Shown in pieces: positions 17,145 through 25,537 of a DNA stretch of 64,000 bases. The DNA comes from Gemmatimonadota bacterium (GTDB lineage Bacteria > Gemmatimonadota > Gemmatimonadetes > Gemmatimonadales > Gemmatimonadaceae): positions 1-64,000 of the forward strand of contig JAJTHG010000019.1 in NCBI GenBank assembly GCA_021298835.1, given 5' to 3'. Position 1 is the first letter of the stretch. Every line of letters starts with the position of its first letter. The position numbers and the translations under genes were made by a program. The notes under the pieces were generated by a model. It ran no database searches and was not told the origin of the DNA. It worked only from the letters and a program-made list of their open reading frames with translations.

Positions 17145-17996
17145 TCAGGGGGCGTCCTTGAGCCGCGCGCCGGCGAGTACGGCCTCGTCGGAGCGGGGGA
17201 AGCGCTTGACGACGTCCGCGAACACGGCCCGCGCCTCGGGCTTGCGCCCGCTGGCCTGCAGGTGCAGCCCGTGCTTGTAGAGGGCGGTGGCCGCCTTCTC
17301 GGAGGTCGGATACCGCGCGACGACCAGCCGGTACACCGAGTCGGCCGACGCGCCCTTCCCTTCCTGCGCGTACGACTCGGCCACGTAGAACTGCGCCAGC
17401 GGCGCGACGTCCGACGACGGGTACTGCGTCACGAGGTCCTGGAAGCCCGCGCGCGCCGAGCCGGCGCTGCCGCGACGCAACTGGTCGAGCGCCAGTTGCA
17501 GCAGCTGGTTCGGCCCGGGAGCGCCGGGCGGGGCGACCGACGGGATGGCACCGACCGTCGGAGCCGCCGCCCCGCCGCCCGCGGGCGGCGCGACGCCCCC
17601 GCCACTCGGCGAGGGCACCGCCGGAGCCCCCGGCTCCTGCGCCCGCTCCTCGAGGTTGGCCCGCAGCTCCAGGAGTCGCCGCTGGCTCAGCCCCGTCAGC
17701 TCCTGGATGGTGATGAGCTGCTGCTGGATGGCGTAGAGGTCCTCCTTCTGGTCGCCCTGCCAGCGCGCCACCCGTGTGCCAAGGGCGCGCAGCGAATCCT
17801 GCGAGGCCCGCACGGCGGCCAGCACGTCCCCCACCTGGCGGGCGCGCGCCGAATCGACCTTCGCCTGCTCGGCCCGCACGACCGCGATGTCGGCCTGCAG
17901 CACGCGCAGGTCGTCCCGCGTCGCGAGGCAGCCCGCGCAGGCGGGAACGAGGACGAGCAGCGCGGCGCGCCGACCGCGGCGGGGGCCGGCACTCAC
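17145..17996 (-). CDS. ybgF: Tol-Pal coordinator CpoB/YbgF
   Basis: This 283-residue exported protein links Tol-Pal to peptidoglycan synthesis. A hydrophobic leader (RAALLVLVPACAGC) may end in a lipobox-like Cys, though the motif is not canonical. A coiled coil spans about residues 28-105 (DLRVLQADIAVVRAEQAKVD and onward). A Pro/Gly linker leads to a C-terminal TPR region (LLQLALDQLRRGSAGSARAG, then three more repeats). Coiled coil plus TPR is the CpoB architecture. The GTG at 17994-17996 overlaps the pal stop (GTGA). Confidence 0.9.
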   Translation of the reverse strand: MSAGPRRGRRAALLVLVPACAGCLATRDDLRVLQADIAVVRAEQAKVDSARARQVGDVLAAVRASQDSLRALGTRVARWQGDQKEDLYAIQQQLITIQELTGLSQRRLLELRANLEERAQEPGAPAVPSPSGGGVAPPAGGGAAAPTVGAIPSVAPPGAPGPNQLLQLALDQLRRGSAGSARAGFQDLVTQYPSSDVAPLAQFYVAESYAQEGKGASADSVYRLVVARYPTSEKAATALYKHGLHLQASGRKPEARAVFADVVKRFPRSDEAVLAGARLKDAP

Positions 17997-18646
17997 TTCG
18001 GTGCCACCAGCGAGGCGGGCGCGCTCGTGATCTCGAATTCCGCCCGACGGTTCTTCACCCAGCAGGTCTCGTCGGCCGCGGTGCAGGTCGCCCCCTCCTC
18101 GCCGTAGCTCACGATGACGAAGCGGTCGGCCGCGACGCCGCGCTGGACCAACCACCGCTGCAGGGCGGCGGCGCGGCGCTGGCCGAGGGCGAGGTTGTAC
18201 TCCTCGGCGCCGCGGTCGTCGGTGTGGCCGGTGATGCGGAGGCGCACGGCGGGGTTCGCCGCCAGCACGGACAGCTTGGCCTCGAGCACGGCGCGCGCGT
18301 CGTCGCGGATCTCCGCCGCGTCGTAGTCGAAGAACACCGGGGCGGTGAGCAGCGCCCGTATCTCCGTGTCGCCCGCCGAGGCGGGCGTCATGGTCCGCGC
18401 TGCGGCGCCGGCGAGGGCACCGGCCGCGGCGTTGGCGATCGCGACCGAGTCGGCCCGGGCCTTGGCCGCCGCGGCCTCGCGGGCGGCCCGATCGGCGGCT
18501 TCCCGCCTGGCCCGCTCGGCGGCCGTGTCGGATGCGGCGACCGGCGTCGGCTGCGGCTCGGGCTCGGGGGGGCGCTGCGGACGGCAGGCGACGACGAGGA
18601 CCGGCGCGATCATGAGCGCGAGCGAACGGCGCAGGGAGTTCGGCAT
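17993..18646 (-). CDS. pal: Peptidoglycan-associated lipoprotein Pal
   Basis: This is a 217-residue lipoprotein. The signal sequence ends in a lipobox VLVVAC, followed by a Pro/Ala-rich charged linker (residues ~22-95). The C-terminal OmpA-like domain contains VFFDYDAAEIRDDARAVLEA and ITGHTDDRGAEEYNLALGQRRA, in which the Asp and Arg contact diaminopimelate of peptidoglycan. A CTAADETCW pair of Cys lies near the end of the domain. ATG 18644-18646 follows tolB by 36 bases, the only sizeable gap in the Tol block. Confidence 0.95.
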   Translation of the reverse strand: MPNSLRRSLALMIAPVLVVACRPQRPPEPEPQPTPVAASDTAAERARREAADRAAREAAAAKARADSVAIANAAAGALAGAAARTMTPASAGDTEIRALLTAPVFFDYDAAEIRDDARAVLEAKLSVLAANPAVRLRITGHTDDRGAEEYNLALGQRRAAALQRWLVQRGVAADRFVIVSYGEEGATCTAADETCWVKNRRAEFEITSAPASLVAPK

Positions 18647-18682
18647 GTCGGGAAGGACGGCGGGAGAGGTGACGGAGATGCC

Positions 18683-19984
18683 CTACTGGCGAGGACCCCA
18701 GGCGGGCATGCGGGCGTCGCCGCCGGAGGTGAGCTGCCGGCTACGCCCCGACTCGGCGTCGAGCACCCAGAGGTCGCGGCGCCCCCCGCGCGTCGAAACG
18801 AAGACCAGATGGCGACCATCGGGCGCCCACGACGGGTCCTCGTTCTCGCCGTCGCTGGTCAGCTGCTTCGTCGCGCGATCGCGCAGCGCAATCGTCATCA
18901 CCTGGAAGCGGCCCTCGAGCTGCGACTGGTAGGCGACCGCGCGCCCGTCGGGCGACCACGAGGGATTCGACCGGTACGCACGATCCCCGAAGGAGAACGA
19001 CGTGAGCAGCTCGGCGTTCGTCCCGTCGGCATCGGCAATATACACCTCCGGGTGTCCCGACCGGCCCGACGTGAAGGCGACGCGCCGCCCGTCGGGCGAG
19101 AACGTGGGCGAGACGTTGTCGGCCCCGCGACCGACGGTGACGGGCCGGGCCCCGGACTCGCCCTCGTCGCGCGCGACGAGGTCGGTGCCGTTGCCCTCGC
19201 CAGCCGCCCAGACGATCGTGCGGCCGTCCGGCGAGAACGCGGGGGTGATGTGCAGCCCCCGTCCGGTGCCGGGGAGGGGGCGCGCGACACCGCCCCACTC
19301 CTGCACCATGATGCGCGTGCCGGCCTCGCCGAACTGGCTGAAGGCGAAGCGCGTGCCGCTCGGATGCCAGGCCGGCGAGAGCGCGCCCGCCTCGGAGACG
19401 GGCTGCGCGTTCGCGCCGTCACTGTCCACGCGCCAGATACGCCGGCCCCGCACGAACAGGACGCGCGTCGCCGCAGCCCCCCGCGTGCCGGTGAGCACCT
19501 CCTCGATGTCGTCGCTCATCCGGTGCACCGCCTGACGCCAGCCCTCGCCAAAGGCGGGAGCCGGCAACGCCACCTCACGGGTGTCAATCGCCTGCTTGCG
19601 TGCGACGTCGTGCAGCGTCAGGCGCCAGCCCCGCGGCGAGGGCACCAGTTCGACCAGCGCCGCCGCGCCGAGGGCGGCGTGGAGGGCGTAGTTGAGCTGC
19701 GCAGGACGACCAGCGGGGCCGGCCGCCGCCGGTCCGTCCCCGCCGATGACGGTGAGGCGATCGCCGAAGTCCAGGTCGCGTTGCACGATCGCGCGGATCG
19801 AGTCGCCGGCGGCCGCGCGGATCGGGAGCACGAAGACGCCCGGACGCACGCCGGCCTCGTAGGTCAGGCCGATGCGCACGCCGGCCGGCGGCGTCTGCGC
19901 CGCGGCCGACGCGGCCGGCGCGGCCGACGCGGCCGACAGTGCGACGGTGGCCACCGCCAGCCTCCACCGCCCTCGCGGCCTCAC
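18683..19984 (-). CDS. tolB: Tol-Pal periplasmic beta-propeller TolB
   Basis: This 433-residue periplasmic protein begins with a signal peptide (LAVATVALSAASAAPAASAAAQ). An N-terminal TolB alpha/beta domain follows (about residues 35-170). The C-terminal six-bladed propeller carries repeated SPDGR/WSPDGRAVAYQS/WAPDGRHLVFVS motifs. TolB binds Pal and links it to TolA. The start is GTG 19982-19984, overlapping the tolA stop (GTGA). Confidence 0.95.
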   Translation of the reverse strand: MRPRGRWRLAVATVALSAASAAPAASAAAQTPPAGVRIGLTYEAGVRPGVFVLPIRAAAGDSIRAIVQRDLDFGDRLTVIGGDGPAAAGPAGRPAQLNYALHAALGAAALVELVPSPRGWRLTLHDVARKQAIDTREVALPAPAFGEGWRQAVHRMSDDIEEVLTGTRGAAATRVLFVRGRRIWRVDSDGANAQPVSEAGALSPAWHPSGTRFAFSQFGEAGTRIMVQEWGGVARPLPGTGRGLHITPAFSPDGRTIVWAAGEGNGTDLVARDEGESGARPVTVGRGADNVSPTFSPDGRRVAFTSGRSGHPEVYIADADGTNAELLTSFSFGDRAYRSNPSWSPDGRAVAYQSQLEGRFQVMTIALRDRATKQLTSDGENEDPSWAPDGRHLVFVSTRGGRRDLWVLDAESGRSRQLTSGGDARMPAWGPRQ

Positions 19985-20805
19985 CGGACCACCCGCGGGT
20001 CGAAGGCGAACGTCACCGGGAGCACGTCGTCCGCGAAGCCCGACGGCAGCGCGCCGAAGGCGCGCGCCACCGCTGCCGCTTCGATCGCCCCCTGCGCCTC
20101 GAGGTCGAAGGCGTAGGACCCCGAGCGCGTCACGAACCGCACGTTCGACACCGATCCGTCCCGATGAATGAGGAAGGCCACGTCGGCCTTGAGCGGCGCC
20201 GACGGGTTGCGCGGTCGGAACCGCGCTGCTACCTGGCGCACGATGTTCTGCAGGTACCCGGGGAATGGAAAGGCGATCCCCTCGGTGCGCACCGTCGCCA
20301 CGTCGCTGCCCGTGCCCCCGCCAACGCTGGTCGCGACCGCACCGGGCGGGGTGGCTGCCGGTGGCGCGGTCGCGGCCGGTGGCGCGGCGCGCGGCGGGAT
20401 CGCCCGCGATCCCGGCGTGGCCGGCACGGCAGGGGCGGGCTTCGCCGCGGGCTTCGCTGCGGGCTTCGCCTCGGGCTTCGCTACGGGCTTCGCTGCGGGC
20501 TTCGCCACGGGCTTCGCCACGGGCTTCGCCCGGGCGGGCGGCATCGGGCTGGCGCGCGGCGCCGTCGCGGCAGCCGGGGTCTCGGCGGCGGCGTCCGTCG
20601 CGAGGGGGGCGACGCTCGCCGGTGCCGGTCCGGCCGGCGCCCCGAGCAGCTCGACGCGATAGACGGGCGGCAGCGCCGCAGGGGTGGTGCCGCGGGTGGC
20701 CAACAGGCACGCGAGCACCGCCGCGTGCACCAGAGCCGACCCCGCGAGGCCGGCGCGAAGCGACCCGCGACCGGCCGGTGCCGACAGGGTGGACGCCGCG
20801 CTCAC
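19981..20805 (-). CDS. tolA: TolA/TonB-family energy transducer
   Basis: This 274-residue protein has one N-terminal TM helix (about residues 17-36). A long periplasmic stalk of KPxA repeats (KPVAKPVAKPAAKPVAKPEA, residues ~95-130) and a C-terminal TonB/TolA fold follow (GYLQNIVRQVAARFRPRNPS, DVAFLIHRDGSVSNVRFVTR). It transmits proton-motive energy from TolQR to TolB-Pal. By fold it could be a TonB; its position between tolR and tolB makes TolA the better call. GTG 20803-20805 overlaps the tolR stop. Confidence 0.88.
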   Translation of the reverse strand: MSAASTLSAPAGRGSLRAGLAGSALVHAAVLACLLATRGTTPAALPPVYRVELLGAPAGPAPASVAPLATDAAAETPAAATAPRASPMPPARAKPVAKPVAKPAAKPVAKPEAKPAAKPAAKPAPAVPATPGSRAIPPRAAPPAATAPPAATPPGAVATSVGGGTGSDVATVRTEGIAFPFPGYLQNIVRQVAARFRPRNPSAPLKADVAFLIHRDGSVSNVRFVTRSGSYAFDLEAQGAIEAAAVARAFGALPSGFADDVLPVTFAFDPRVVR

Positions 20806-21212
20806 GGCCGCCCCGTCGGCTCCGCGACGAGCCCCACATCCTCCACCCCGGCGGCGCGGATCGTGGCGAGCACCTGCACCACGACGCCGTAGGGAACTCC
20901 CGCGTCGGCGCGGAGGAAGACGCCGTCCTTCCCACGGCCGGCGGCGAGGGCCTTGAAGGAGGCCCGGAACTCGGCGAGCGTGAGCTGCGCGTCGTCCACG
21001 TAGATCGCACCGGCCTTCGTCACCGTCACCGCCAGCCCGCCCTTGGGCTCCAGCGGACGCGCCTCCGCCTTCGGCAGCGCCACGTCCACGCCCCCCTGCA
21101 TCATCGGCGCGGTGATCATGAAGATGACCATCAGCAGCATCATCACGTCGATGAGACTGACGACGTTGATCTCCGCATTGAGCGGGGTACGTTCGGCCCG
21201 GCGGCGACGCAC
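20802..21212 (-). CDS. tolR: TolR/ExbD-family proton-channel subunit
   Basis: This is a 136-residue protein. One TM helix (VVSLIDVMMLLMVIFMIT) contains the conserved Asp in the LIDVMLxLLxxF-type motif needed for proton conduction. A periplasmic domain follows, with VDVALPKAE and the repeated beta-alpha unit ending VQVLATIRAAGVEDVGLV. GTG 21210-21212 begins immediately after the tolQ TAG. Confidence 0.95.
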   Translation of the reverse strand: MRRRRAERTPLNAEINVVSLIDVMMLLMVIFMITAPMMQGGVDVALPKAEARPLEPKGGLAVTVTKAGAIYVDDAQLTLAEFRASFKALAAGRGKDGVFLRADAGVPYGVVVQVLATIRAAGVEDVGLVAEPTGRP

Positions 21213-21938
21213 CTACAGCCGCCCCTCGCGGGCCATGAGCGCGATGAGCTCCGACCCGAAGCCGTCGAGCGCACTCTCGAGCCGCGTCAGGCGGCTGGCG
21301 AACAGGTTGTAGCCGAACGCCGCGGGGATCGCGACGGTGAGGGCGGCGGCCGTGGCGATGAGCGCGGTGGCGATGCCGGGCGCGACCGCCGCGAGGTTGC
21401 CGGACCCGCTCGTGGCGATCCCCAGGAAGGCGTCAATGACGCCGAGGACCGTGCCGAGGAGGCCGAGCAACGGCGACACCGAGCCGATGGACGCGAGCCA
21501 CGGGATGAACGCCGCCAGCCGGTCGCGCTCGGCGGCCGTCTCGGCCTCGAGGAGCAGCTTGAGCGCCTCGACCTGCGTGGCCGACAGCGTGACGTCCCCG
21601 ACGCGCGCCTGATTGGCGGCGCGCGCGGAGGTCAGGTACTCGGCCGCGCGCTGGACGACGCGCGTCCACGGGCTCGGCTGTGACCGTCGCGCGGCCTGCG
21701 CCGCCTCGTCGAAGCGCGCGGCGATCGCGAACTCGGCCACGAACGGCGCGCCGGCCCGCTGCACCGACGCGAACTCCCGCCACTTGGCGAGCATGATCCC
21801 CCAGCTCAGCAGCGACAGCACCGCGAGGCCTGCCAGCACGACCTGCTCGATCATCGAGGCGCCGACGACCATGTCGAGCGCGCTCGACGGGACCGCGCGC
21901 CCGACCTGGACCGACGCCCACGCGGCGAGCGGCGTCAT
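21213..21938 (-). CDS. tolQ: TolQ/ExbB-family proton-channel subunit
   Basis: This 241-residue inner-membrane protein has three TM helices (about residues 28-48, 135-160 and 178-203). The signature is GSVSPLLGLLGTVLGVIDAF and the following ALIATAAALTVAIPAAFGYN. With TolR it forms the proton-driven motor of Tol-Pal. ATG 21936-21938 shares a base with the stop of the upstream epimerase (TGATG). Confidence 0.95.
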   Translation of the reverse strand: MTPLAAWASVQVGRAVPSSALDMVVGASMIEQVVLAGLAVLSLLSWGIMLAKWREFASVQRAGAPFVAEFAIAARFDEAAQAARRSQPSPWTRVVQRAAEYLTSARAANQARVGDVTLSATQVEALKLLLEAETAAERDRLAAFIPWLASIGSVSPLLGLLGTVLGVIDAFLGIATSGSGNLAAVAPGIATALIATAAALTVAIPAAFGYNLFASRLTRLESALDGFGSELIALMAREGRL

Positions 21939-22906
21939 CACCGTCCGCCGCCGTCGTGGCGGGCACCGAACCACGCGAACGTCTCGCCCAGGCCGTCGGC
22001 GAGCGAGACCCGCGGCACCCAGCCCAGTTCCGCCGCGGCCCGGTCGATGACGAGGCACGAGCGCTTCTGCTCGCCGGCCCGCGCCGGCGCGTGGACGATC
22101 GGCTGCCGACGGCCGGCGGCCGTCATGAGCGTCTCGGCGAGTTCGAGGACGCTCGTCTCGCGGCCGGTGGCGATGTTGAAGGCGCGGGCATCGAGCCCGC
22201 CGGCCGGGGGCATGGAGATTTTCGAGGCGAGGACGTTCGCACGGGCCACGTCGCCGACGTACACGTAGTCGCGCGTCTGGGTCCCGTCCCCGAACACCTT
22301 CAGCGGTTGGCCGTCGAGCAGCTTGCCGCAGAAGATCGCCACGACGCCCGCCTCGCCGTGCGGGTCCTGACGCGGGCCGTAAACGTTGGCGTACCGCAGC
22401 GTGACGTACTCGACGCCGTGCACGCGGCCGTAGTAGCCGAGGTAGAACTCGACGGCGAGCTTGGACGTGCCGTAGGGCGACTCCGGGTTCTTCGCCACCG
22501 ACTCCGGGGACGGCACCGGGGCGAGGTCGCCGTAGGTGGCGCCGCCCGTCGAGGTGAAGATGAACCGGGAGGGGTGTCCGGAGGCCCGCATGGCCTCGAT
22601 CAGGTTGAGCGACCCGAGGACGTTCTGGGTCGCGTCGAACATCGGGTCGCTGACGCTCCGACGCACGTCGATCTGCGCAGCGAGGTGGCAGATGACGTCG
22701 AAGCGCCCGTCGCGCACCACCTGTGCCGCCTCCGGCGATGCGACCCCGGCTTGCACGAACGCCGCCGTGGCCGGGACCTGCTCGCGCTTGCCCGACGAGA
22801 GGTCGTCGAGGACGGTGACCTGGGCGCCTTCGGCCAGGAAATGGTCGGCGACGTGGGAACCGATGAAGCCGGCACCACCCGTGACGAGCACACGGAACGG
22901 ATTCAC
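21938..22906 (-). CDS. NAD-dependent epimerase/dehydratase, UDP-glucose 4-epimerase type
   Basis: This 322-residue extended SDR interconverts nucleotide sugars. It has the Rossmann GGAGFIGSH at residues 10-18 and an acidic VTVLDDLSSGK loop that selects NAD. The catalytic YGTSK (Tyr-x3-Lys) and the substrate-binding LRYANVYGPRQDP and GDGTQTRDYVYVGDVA segments are present. These fit GalE-like enzymes, although substrate cannot be assigned. GTG start at 22904-22906 with AAAGGAGG-type sequence in the leader. It heads the run into tolQ, which suggests surface sugars and Tol are co-expressed. Confidence 0.88.
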   Translation of the reverse strand: MNPFRVLVTGGAGFIGSHVADHFLAEGAQVTVLDDLSSGKREQVPATAAFVQAGVASPEAAQVVRDGRFDVICHLAAQIDVRRSVSDPMFDATQNVLGSLNLIEAMRASGHPSRFIFTSTGGATYGDLAPVPSPESVAKNPESPYGTSKLAVEFYLGYYGRVHGVEYVTLRYANVYGPRQDPHGEAGVVAIFCGKLLDGQPLKVFGDGTQTRDYVYVGDVARANVLASKISMPPAGGLDARAFNIATGRETSVLELAETLMTAAGRRQPIVHAPARAGEQKRSCLVIDRAAAELGWVPRVSLADGLGETFAWFGARHDGGGR

Positions 22907-23011
22907 GACGGGACGTCCTCGTGGTACGCGAAAGGAGGCAACACAACGTGCGAAGAAGAGCGCCGTCGAACGCCCGGCGCCCTTCCAGAGGAATCTAGGC
23001 GACGGACCGGC

Positions 23012-24214
23012 TCAGGGCATGCGGGCGATGATCCGAGCGGCCGTCCCGGCCTCGAAGCGCGAAGAGCTCTGCGTGATCACGACGGCGGTGGCCCCGTGGT
23101 CGGTGACGCGGACGAGGGTGACGACGGCGAGTTCGATCTCGGGGATGGTGGCATCGCCATCGCGCCGGGCCTCGCGGTAGATCTGCAGCTGATCACCCGG
23201 CTTGACCCCGTCGCGCGTCCCGAGCGGGAAGAAGACGAAGTTCTGCAGCGAGGGGGCCAGTTCATCGCCGAAGACACCGAGGACCCGCGTCGTGCGCCCG
23301 TTGGAGACCGGCACCGCCCGAAGGGAATCGGCGATCCACGCGGCATACGGCACGAGGCGATGCTCCGGGGTCACCGATTCGAACTCGCGGATCAGCGACA
23401 CGACGGGTGCGCGGCCCGCGATCGTCTCGTCCACGCGCACGATGGCCGTCGGCACGACGATGTCGCGGCCGTCGAGTTTGCCGCCCATGCGGACGGCGAC
23501 GTAGAGGTCCCCCACCGCCGCGGACCGGCCGGCCGGCGGCTGGATCGCTACGCGCTCCCGAAGCTGGAAGCGCCGCACGCCCATCGTGGCCCGGGAGAGC
23601 ATGCTGTTCACGTCCACGGCCTGCAGGAGCCGCCCGGTGCCCGTGGGCGCCCCGCGCGAGAGGAAGGGGGCGGACTCGTACTCGCCTCGGCGCACCACCG
23701 GCCCGCGAACCACCGCGACGTTGTTCCCCCGGGGGGCCGAGGACTGCCGAACCGCCGACGACGCGAAGATCGTGGGGGATTCCGCCCCGATCTGGACCTG
23801 TTGTCCCACGGCCGGCGCGGCGGCGACGGCAGCGGGCTGCTCCGGCTCCGCCGCAGGGGCGGCGGCAGGGGCGGTCGCAGGGGCGGCCGCAGGGGCGGCC
23901 GCCGGAGCGGCCGCCACGTCCGCCGACGCCGAGCCTGGCAGCTGCAGCACCTCGCCGGGGTAGATCCAGTGCGGGTCTTCGATCACCTCCGGGTTGAGCC
24001 GGAAGATCTGCGGCCACTGGAAGGGGTCGCCGAGGTACTGGCGGGCGAGGTCCCACAGCGTGTCGCCGGGGCGCACGGTGTGCGTGCGGGAGCTGGCCTC
24101 CGCCGCGGTCGGAGCGGCGACCTGTGTCGAACCGATGGCGGGGCTGGTGACCATGACCGCCAGGACGGCGACCAGGCCCAGTCGCCGGGCGGAGCTCCAG
24201 GAGGGGACGTTCAT
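23012..24214 (-). CDS. Exported LysM-domain protein
   Basis: This is a protein of about 400 residues. The signal peptide is RRLGLVAVLAVMVTSPAIGS. A LysM domain follows directly (THTVRPGDTLWDLARQYLGD through IYPGEVLQLPG), which binds peptidoglycan glycan strands. An Ala/Pro repeat linker ([18 protein letters not shown]) then leads to a ~240-residue beta-rich region of unknown function. The C-terminus carries KPGDQLQIYREAR. Starts at 24229 and 24241 are also open in frame; I prefer ATG 24212-24214 because the signal peptide then has a normal length. It is probably a cell-wall-associated structural protein. Confidence 0.75.
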   Translation of the reverse strand: MNVPSWSSARRLGLVAVLAVMVTSPAIGSTQVAAPTAAEASSRTHTVRPGDTLWDLARQYLGDPFQWPQIFRLNPEVIEDPHWIYPGEVLQLPGSASADVAAAPAAAPAAAPATAPAAAPAAEPEQPAAVAAAPAVGQQVQIGAESPTIFASSAVRQSSAPRGNNVAVVRGPVVRRGEYESAPFLSRGAPTGTGRLLQAVDVNSMLSRATMGVRRFQLRERVAIQPPAGRSAAVGDLYVAVRMGGKLDGRDIVVPTAIVRVDETIAGRAPVVSLIREFESVTPEHRLVPYAAWIADSLRAVPVSNGRTTRVLGVFGDELAPSLQNFVFFPLGTRDGVKPGDQLQIYREARRDGDATIPEIELAVVTLVRVTDHGATAVVITQSSSRFEAGTAARIIARMP

Positions 24215-24333
24215 GAAATGGGATCGCATCGGGCACCGCAACGTGACGCCCGGTCTCCACCCGACGCAATCACGCCGCGGGCGACCGAGACACTCCGGTC
24301 AGAGGACGAGCGAGTACCGAGCGGGGCAACGCG

Positions 24334-24363
24334 CCGGCCGGCTCCCGCTCGGGAACCGGCCGG
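24334..24363. terminator. Hairpin after ssb
   Basis: Two 14-base arms (24334-24347 and 24350-24363) pair with one G-T mismatch just downstream of the ssb stop on the minus strand. There is no U-tract, so it may be a Rho-independent-like or mRNA-stabilising hairpin. Confidence 0.4.
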
Positions 24364-24380
24364 GGCGTGCCGGGCAGCGC

Positions 24381-24872
24381 TCAGAAGGGGAGGTCGTCGT
24401 CGGCGGCCTCGCCGCCGGGGAAGTCCTCGAAGTCCTCTCCCGCCGGCTTCGCGGAGGCCTTGGCGGCCGCCGGCGAGGCGGCCCGACGGGCGGGCGCGGC
24501 CCCGCCCTCGTCGCCGCCGCGACCGCCGCCGAGCATCACGAGGTCGCTGACCTTGATGTCGGTCGCGTAGCGGGTCTGGCCTTCCTTGTCCTGCCACTGG
24601 CGGTATTCGATCGCCCCCTCGACGTAAACCTTGTCGCCCTTCTTGAGGTACCGCTCGACGACGTCGACGAGCCCGCCCGACTGGGCGCCGCGGCTCCAGA
24701 CTACGCAGCGATGCCACTCCGTCTTCTCCTGACGGGTGCCCGACGCGTCGTTCCACGACCGCGACGTGGCGAGGGAGAACTCGGCCACCCGCTGGCCGCC
24801 GCTCGTGGCGCGGATTTCGGGGTCCTTCCCGAGGTTTCCGATCAACAGCACCTTGTTCAAACTCCGGCTCAT
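24381..24872 (-). CDS. ssb: Single-stranded DNA-binding protein
   Basis: This is a 163-residue SSB. The OB fold covers residues 1-110 (MSRSLNKVLLIGNLGKDPEI, WHRCVVWSRGA, YLKKGDKVYVEG, RYATDIKVSDLVML). A Gly/Ala/Pro-rich disordered linker ends in the acidic hydrophobic tip DDDLPF that recruits replication and repair proteins. The start is ATG 24870-24872 with GGAGG (24877-24881) upstream. It follows rimI by 86 bases. Confidence 0.97.
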   Translation of the reverse strand: MSRSLNKVLLIGNLGKDPEIRATSGGQRVAEFSLATSRSWNDASGTRQEKTEWHRCVVWSRGAQSGGLVDVVERYLKKGDKVYVEGAIEYRQWQDKEGQTRYATDIKVSDLVMLGGGRGGDEGGAAPARRAASPAAAKASAKPAGEDFEDFPGGEAADDDLPF

Positions 24873-24958
24873 GTTGCCTCCTGATGTCGTGGCTGGGGAC
24901 GCGCGAACGATGGGGGGCGGCGGTCCGGCGCCGTGGGCCGGAAGCCGCTGATGGGATC

Positions 24959-25537
24959 CTACGGTTGCAGGGGTCGCACGGCCGGACCGCGCCGCAGGAC
25001 GAGGGCATCCTCGACCGGTGCCCGATAATAGCGATGCCGCCGCCCGACCTCCACGAAGCCGAAGCTCCGGTAGAGGGTGAGGGCCGCCGCGTTGGAGGGA
25101 CGCACCTCGAGGAACACCGAGAAGGCACCGGCCGCGGCGGCCGACGCGAGGGCGTGGCGGACGAGGGCACGCCCCACCCCGCTCCGTCGTGCGGCCGGTG
25201 CGACCGCCACGTTGAGGATCTCCCCTTCGTCGGCCATGGTCCGGAGCGCCACGAATCCGAGCAGGGCCGACGGCAGGGCCGACGGCAGGGCCGGCGGCAG
25301 GGCCGACGGCAGGGCCGGCGGCAGGGCCGACGGCAGGGCCGACGGCAGGGCCGGCGGCAGAGCCGGCGCGGGTCCCGGGACGGGCGCGGCGACGGCCATC
25401 GTCACTTCCGGTGCCCGCAGCGCCTGCGCGAAGGCGGCGCGCGACCAGGGATCGCCGAACGACGCCCGCTCGATGGCGTGAATGGCCTCGAGGTCGTCGG
25501 CGGTGGCGGGGCGGATCTGCGGGGCGTCGGCCGTCAA
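24959..25537 (-). CDS. rimI: RimI-like N-alpha-acetyltransferase with a repeat insertion
   Basis: This 192-residue GNAT family protein resembles RimI, which acetylates the N-terminus of ribosomal protein S18. Motifs are IRPATADDLEAIHAIERASF at the N-terminus and ILNVAVAPAARRSGVGRALV (acetyl-CoA-binding R-x2-G-x-G/A). FLEVRPSNAAALTLYRSFGF and the final RRHRYYRAPVEDALVL follow. A 36-residue block of ALPS/ALPP repeats lies between about residues 55 and 95, encoded by a 12-bp tandem array. This explains why the protein is ~40 residues longer than usual. The TTG start at 25535-25537 overlaps the tsaB stop (TTGA); ATG 25573 is the alternative. Confidence 0.88.
   Translation of the reverse strand: MTADAPQIRPATADDLEAIHAIERASFGDPWSRAAFAQALRAPEVTMAVAAPVPGPAPALPPALPSALPSALPPALPSALPPALPSALPSALLGFVALRTMADEGEILNVAVAPAARRSGVGRALVRHALASAAAAGAFSVFLEVRPSNAAALTLYRSFGFVEVGRRHRYYRAPVEDALVLRRGPAVRPLQP
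25261..25368. repeat. 12-bp tandem repeat inside rimI
   Basis: There are nine copies of GCAGGGCCGACG or its one-base variant GCAGGGCCGGCG, in the order A A B A B A A B B'. The last copy has one further change. The array is in frame and encodes Ala-Leu-Pro-Ser/Pro on the minus strand. Confidence 0.95.

Noticed and set aside
20440-20540. 12-bp GGCTTCGC-type repeats considered as a noncoding element
   Set aside because: They encode the KPxA stalk of TolA, a known low-complexity feature of the family.
9069-22906. Horizontally acquired island
   Set aside because: GC content and codon use look the same as the flanks, there are no integrase, tRNA or repeat borders, and the genes are core envelope functions.
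25261-25368. Tandem repeats considered as a CRISPR array
   Set aside because: The units are 12 bp and directly adjacent with no spacers, and they keep the rimI reading frame.
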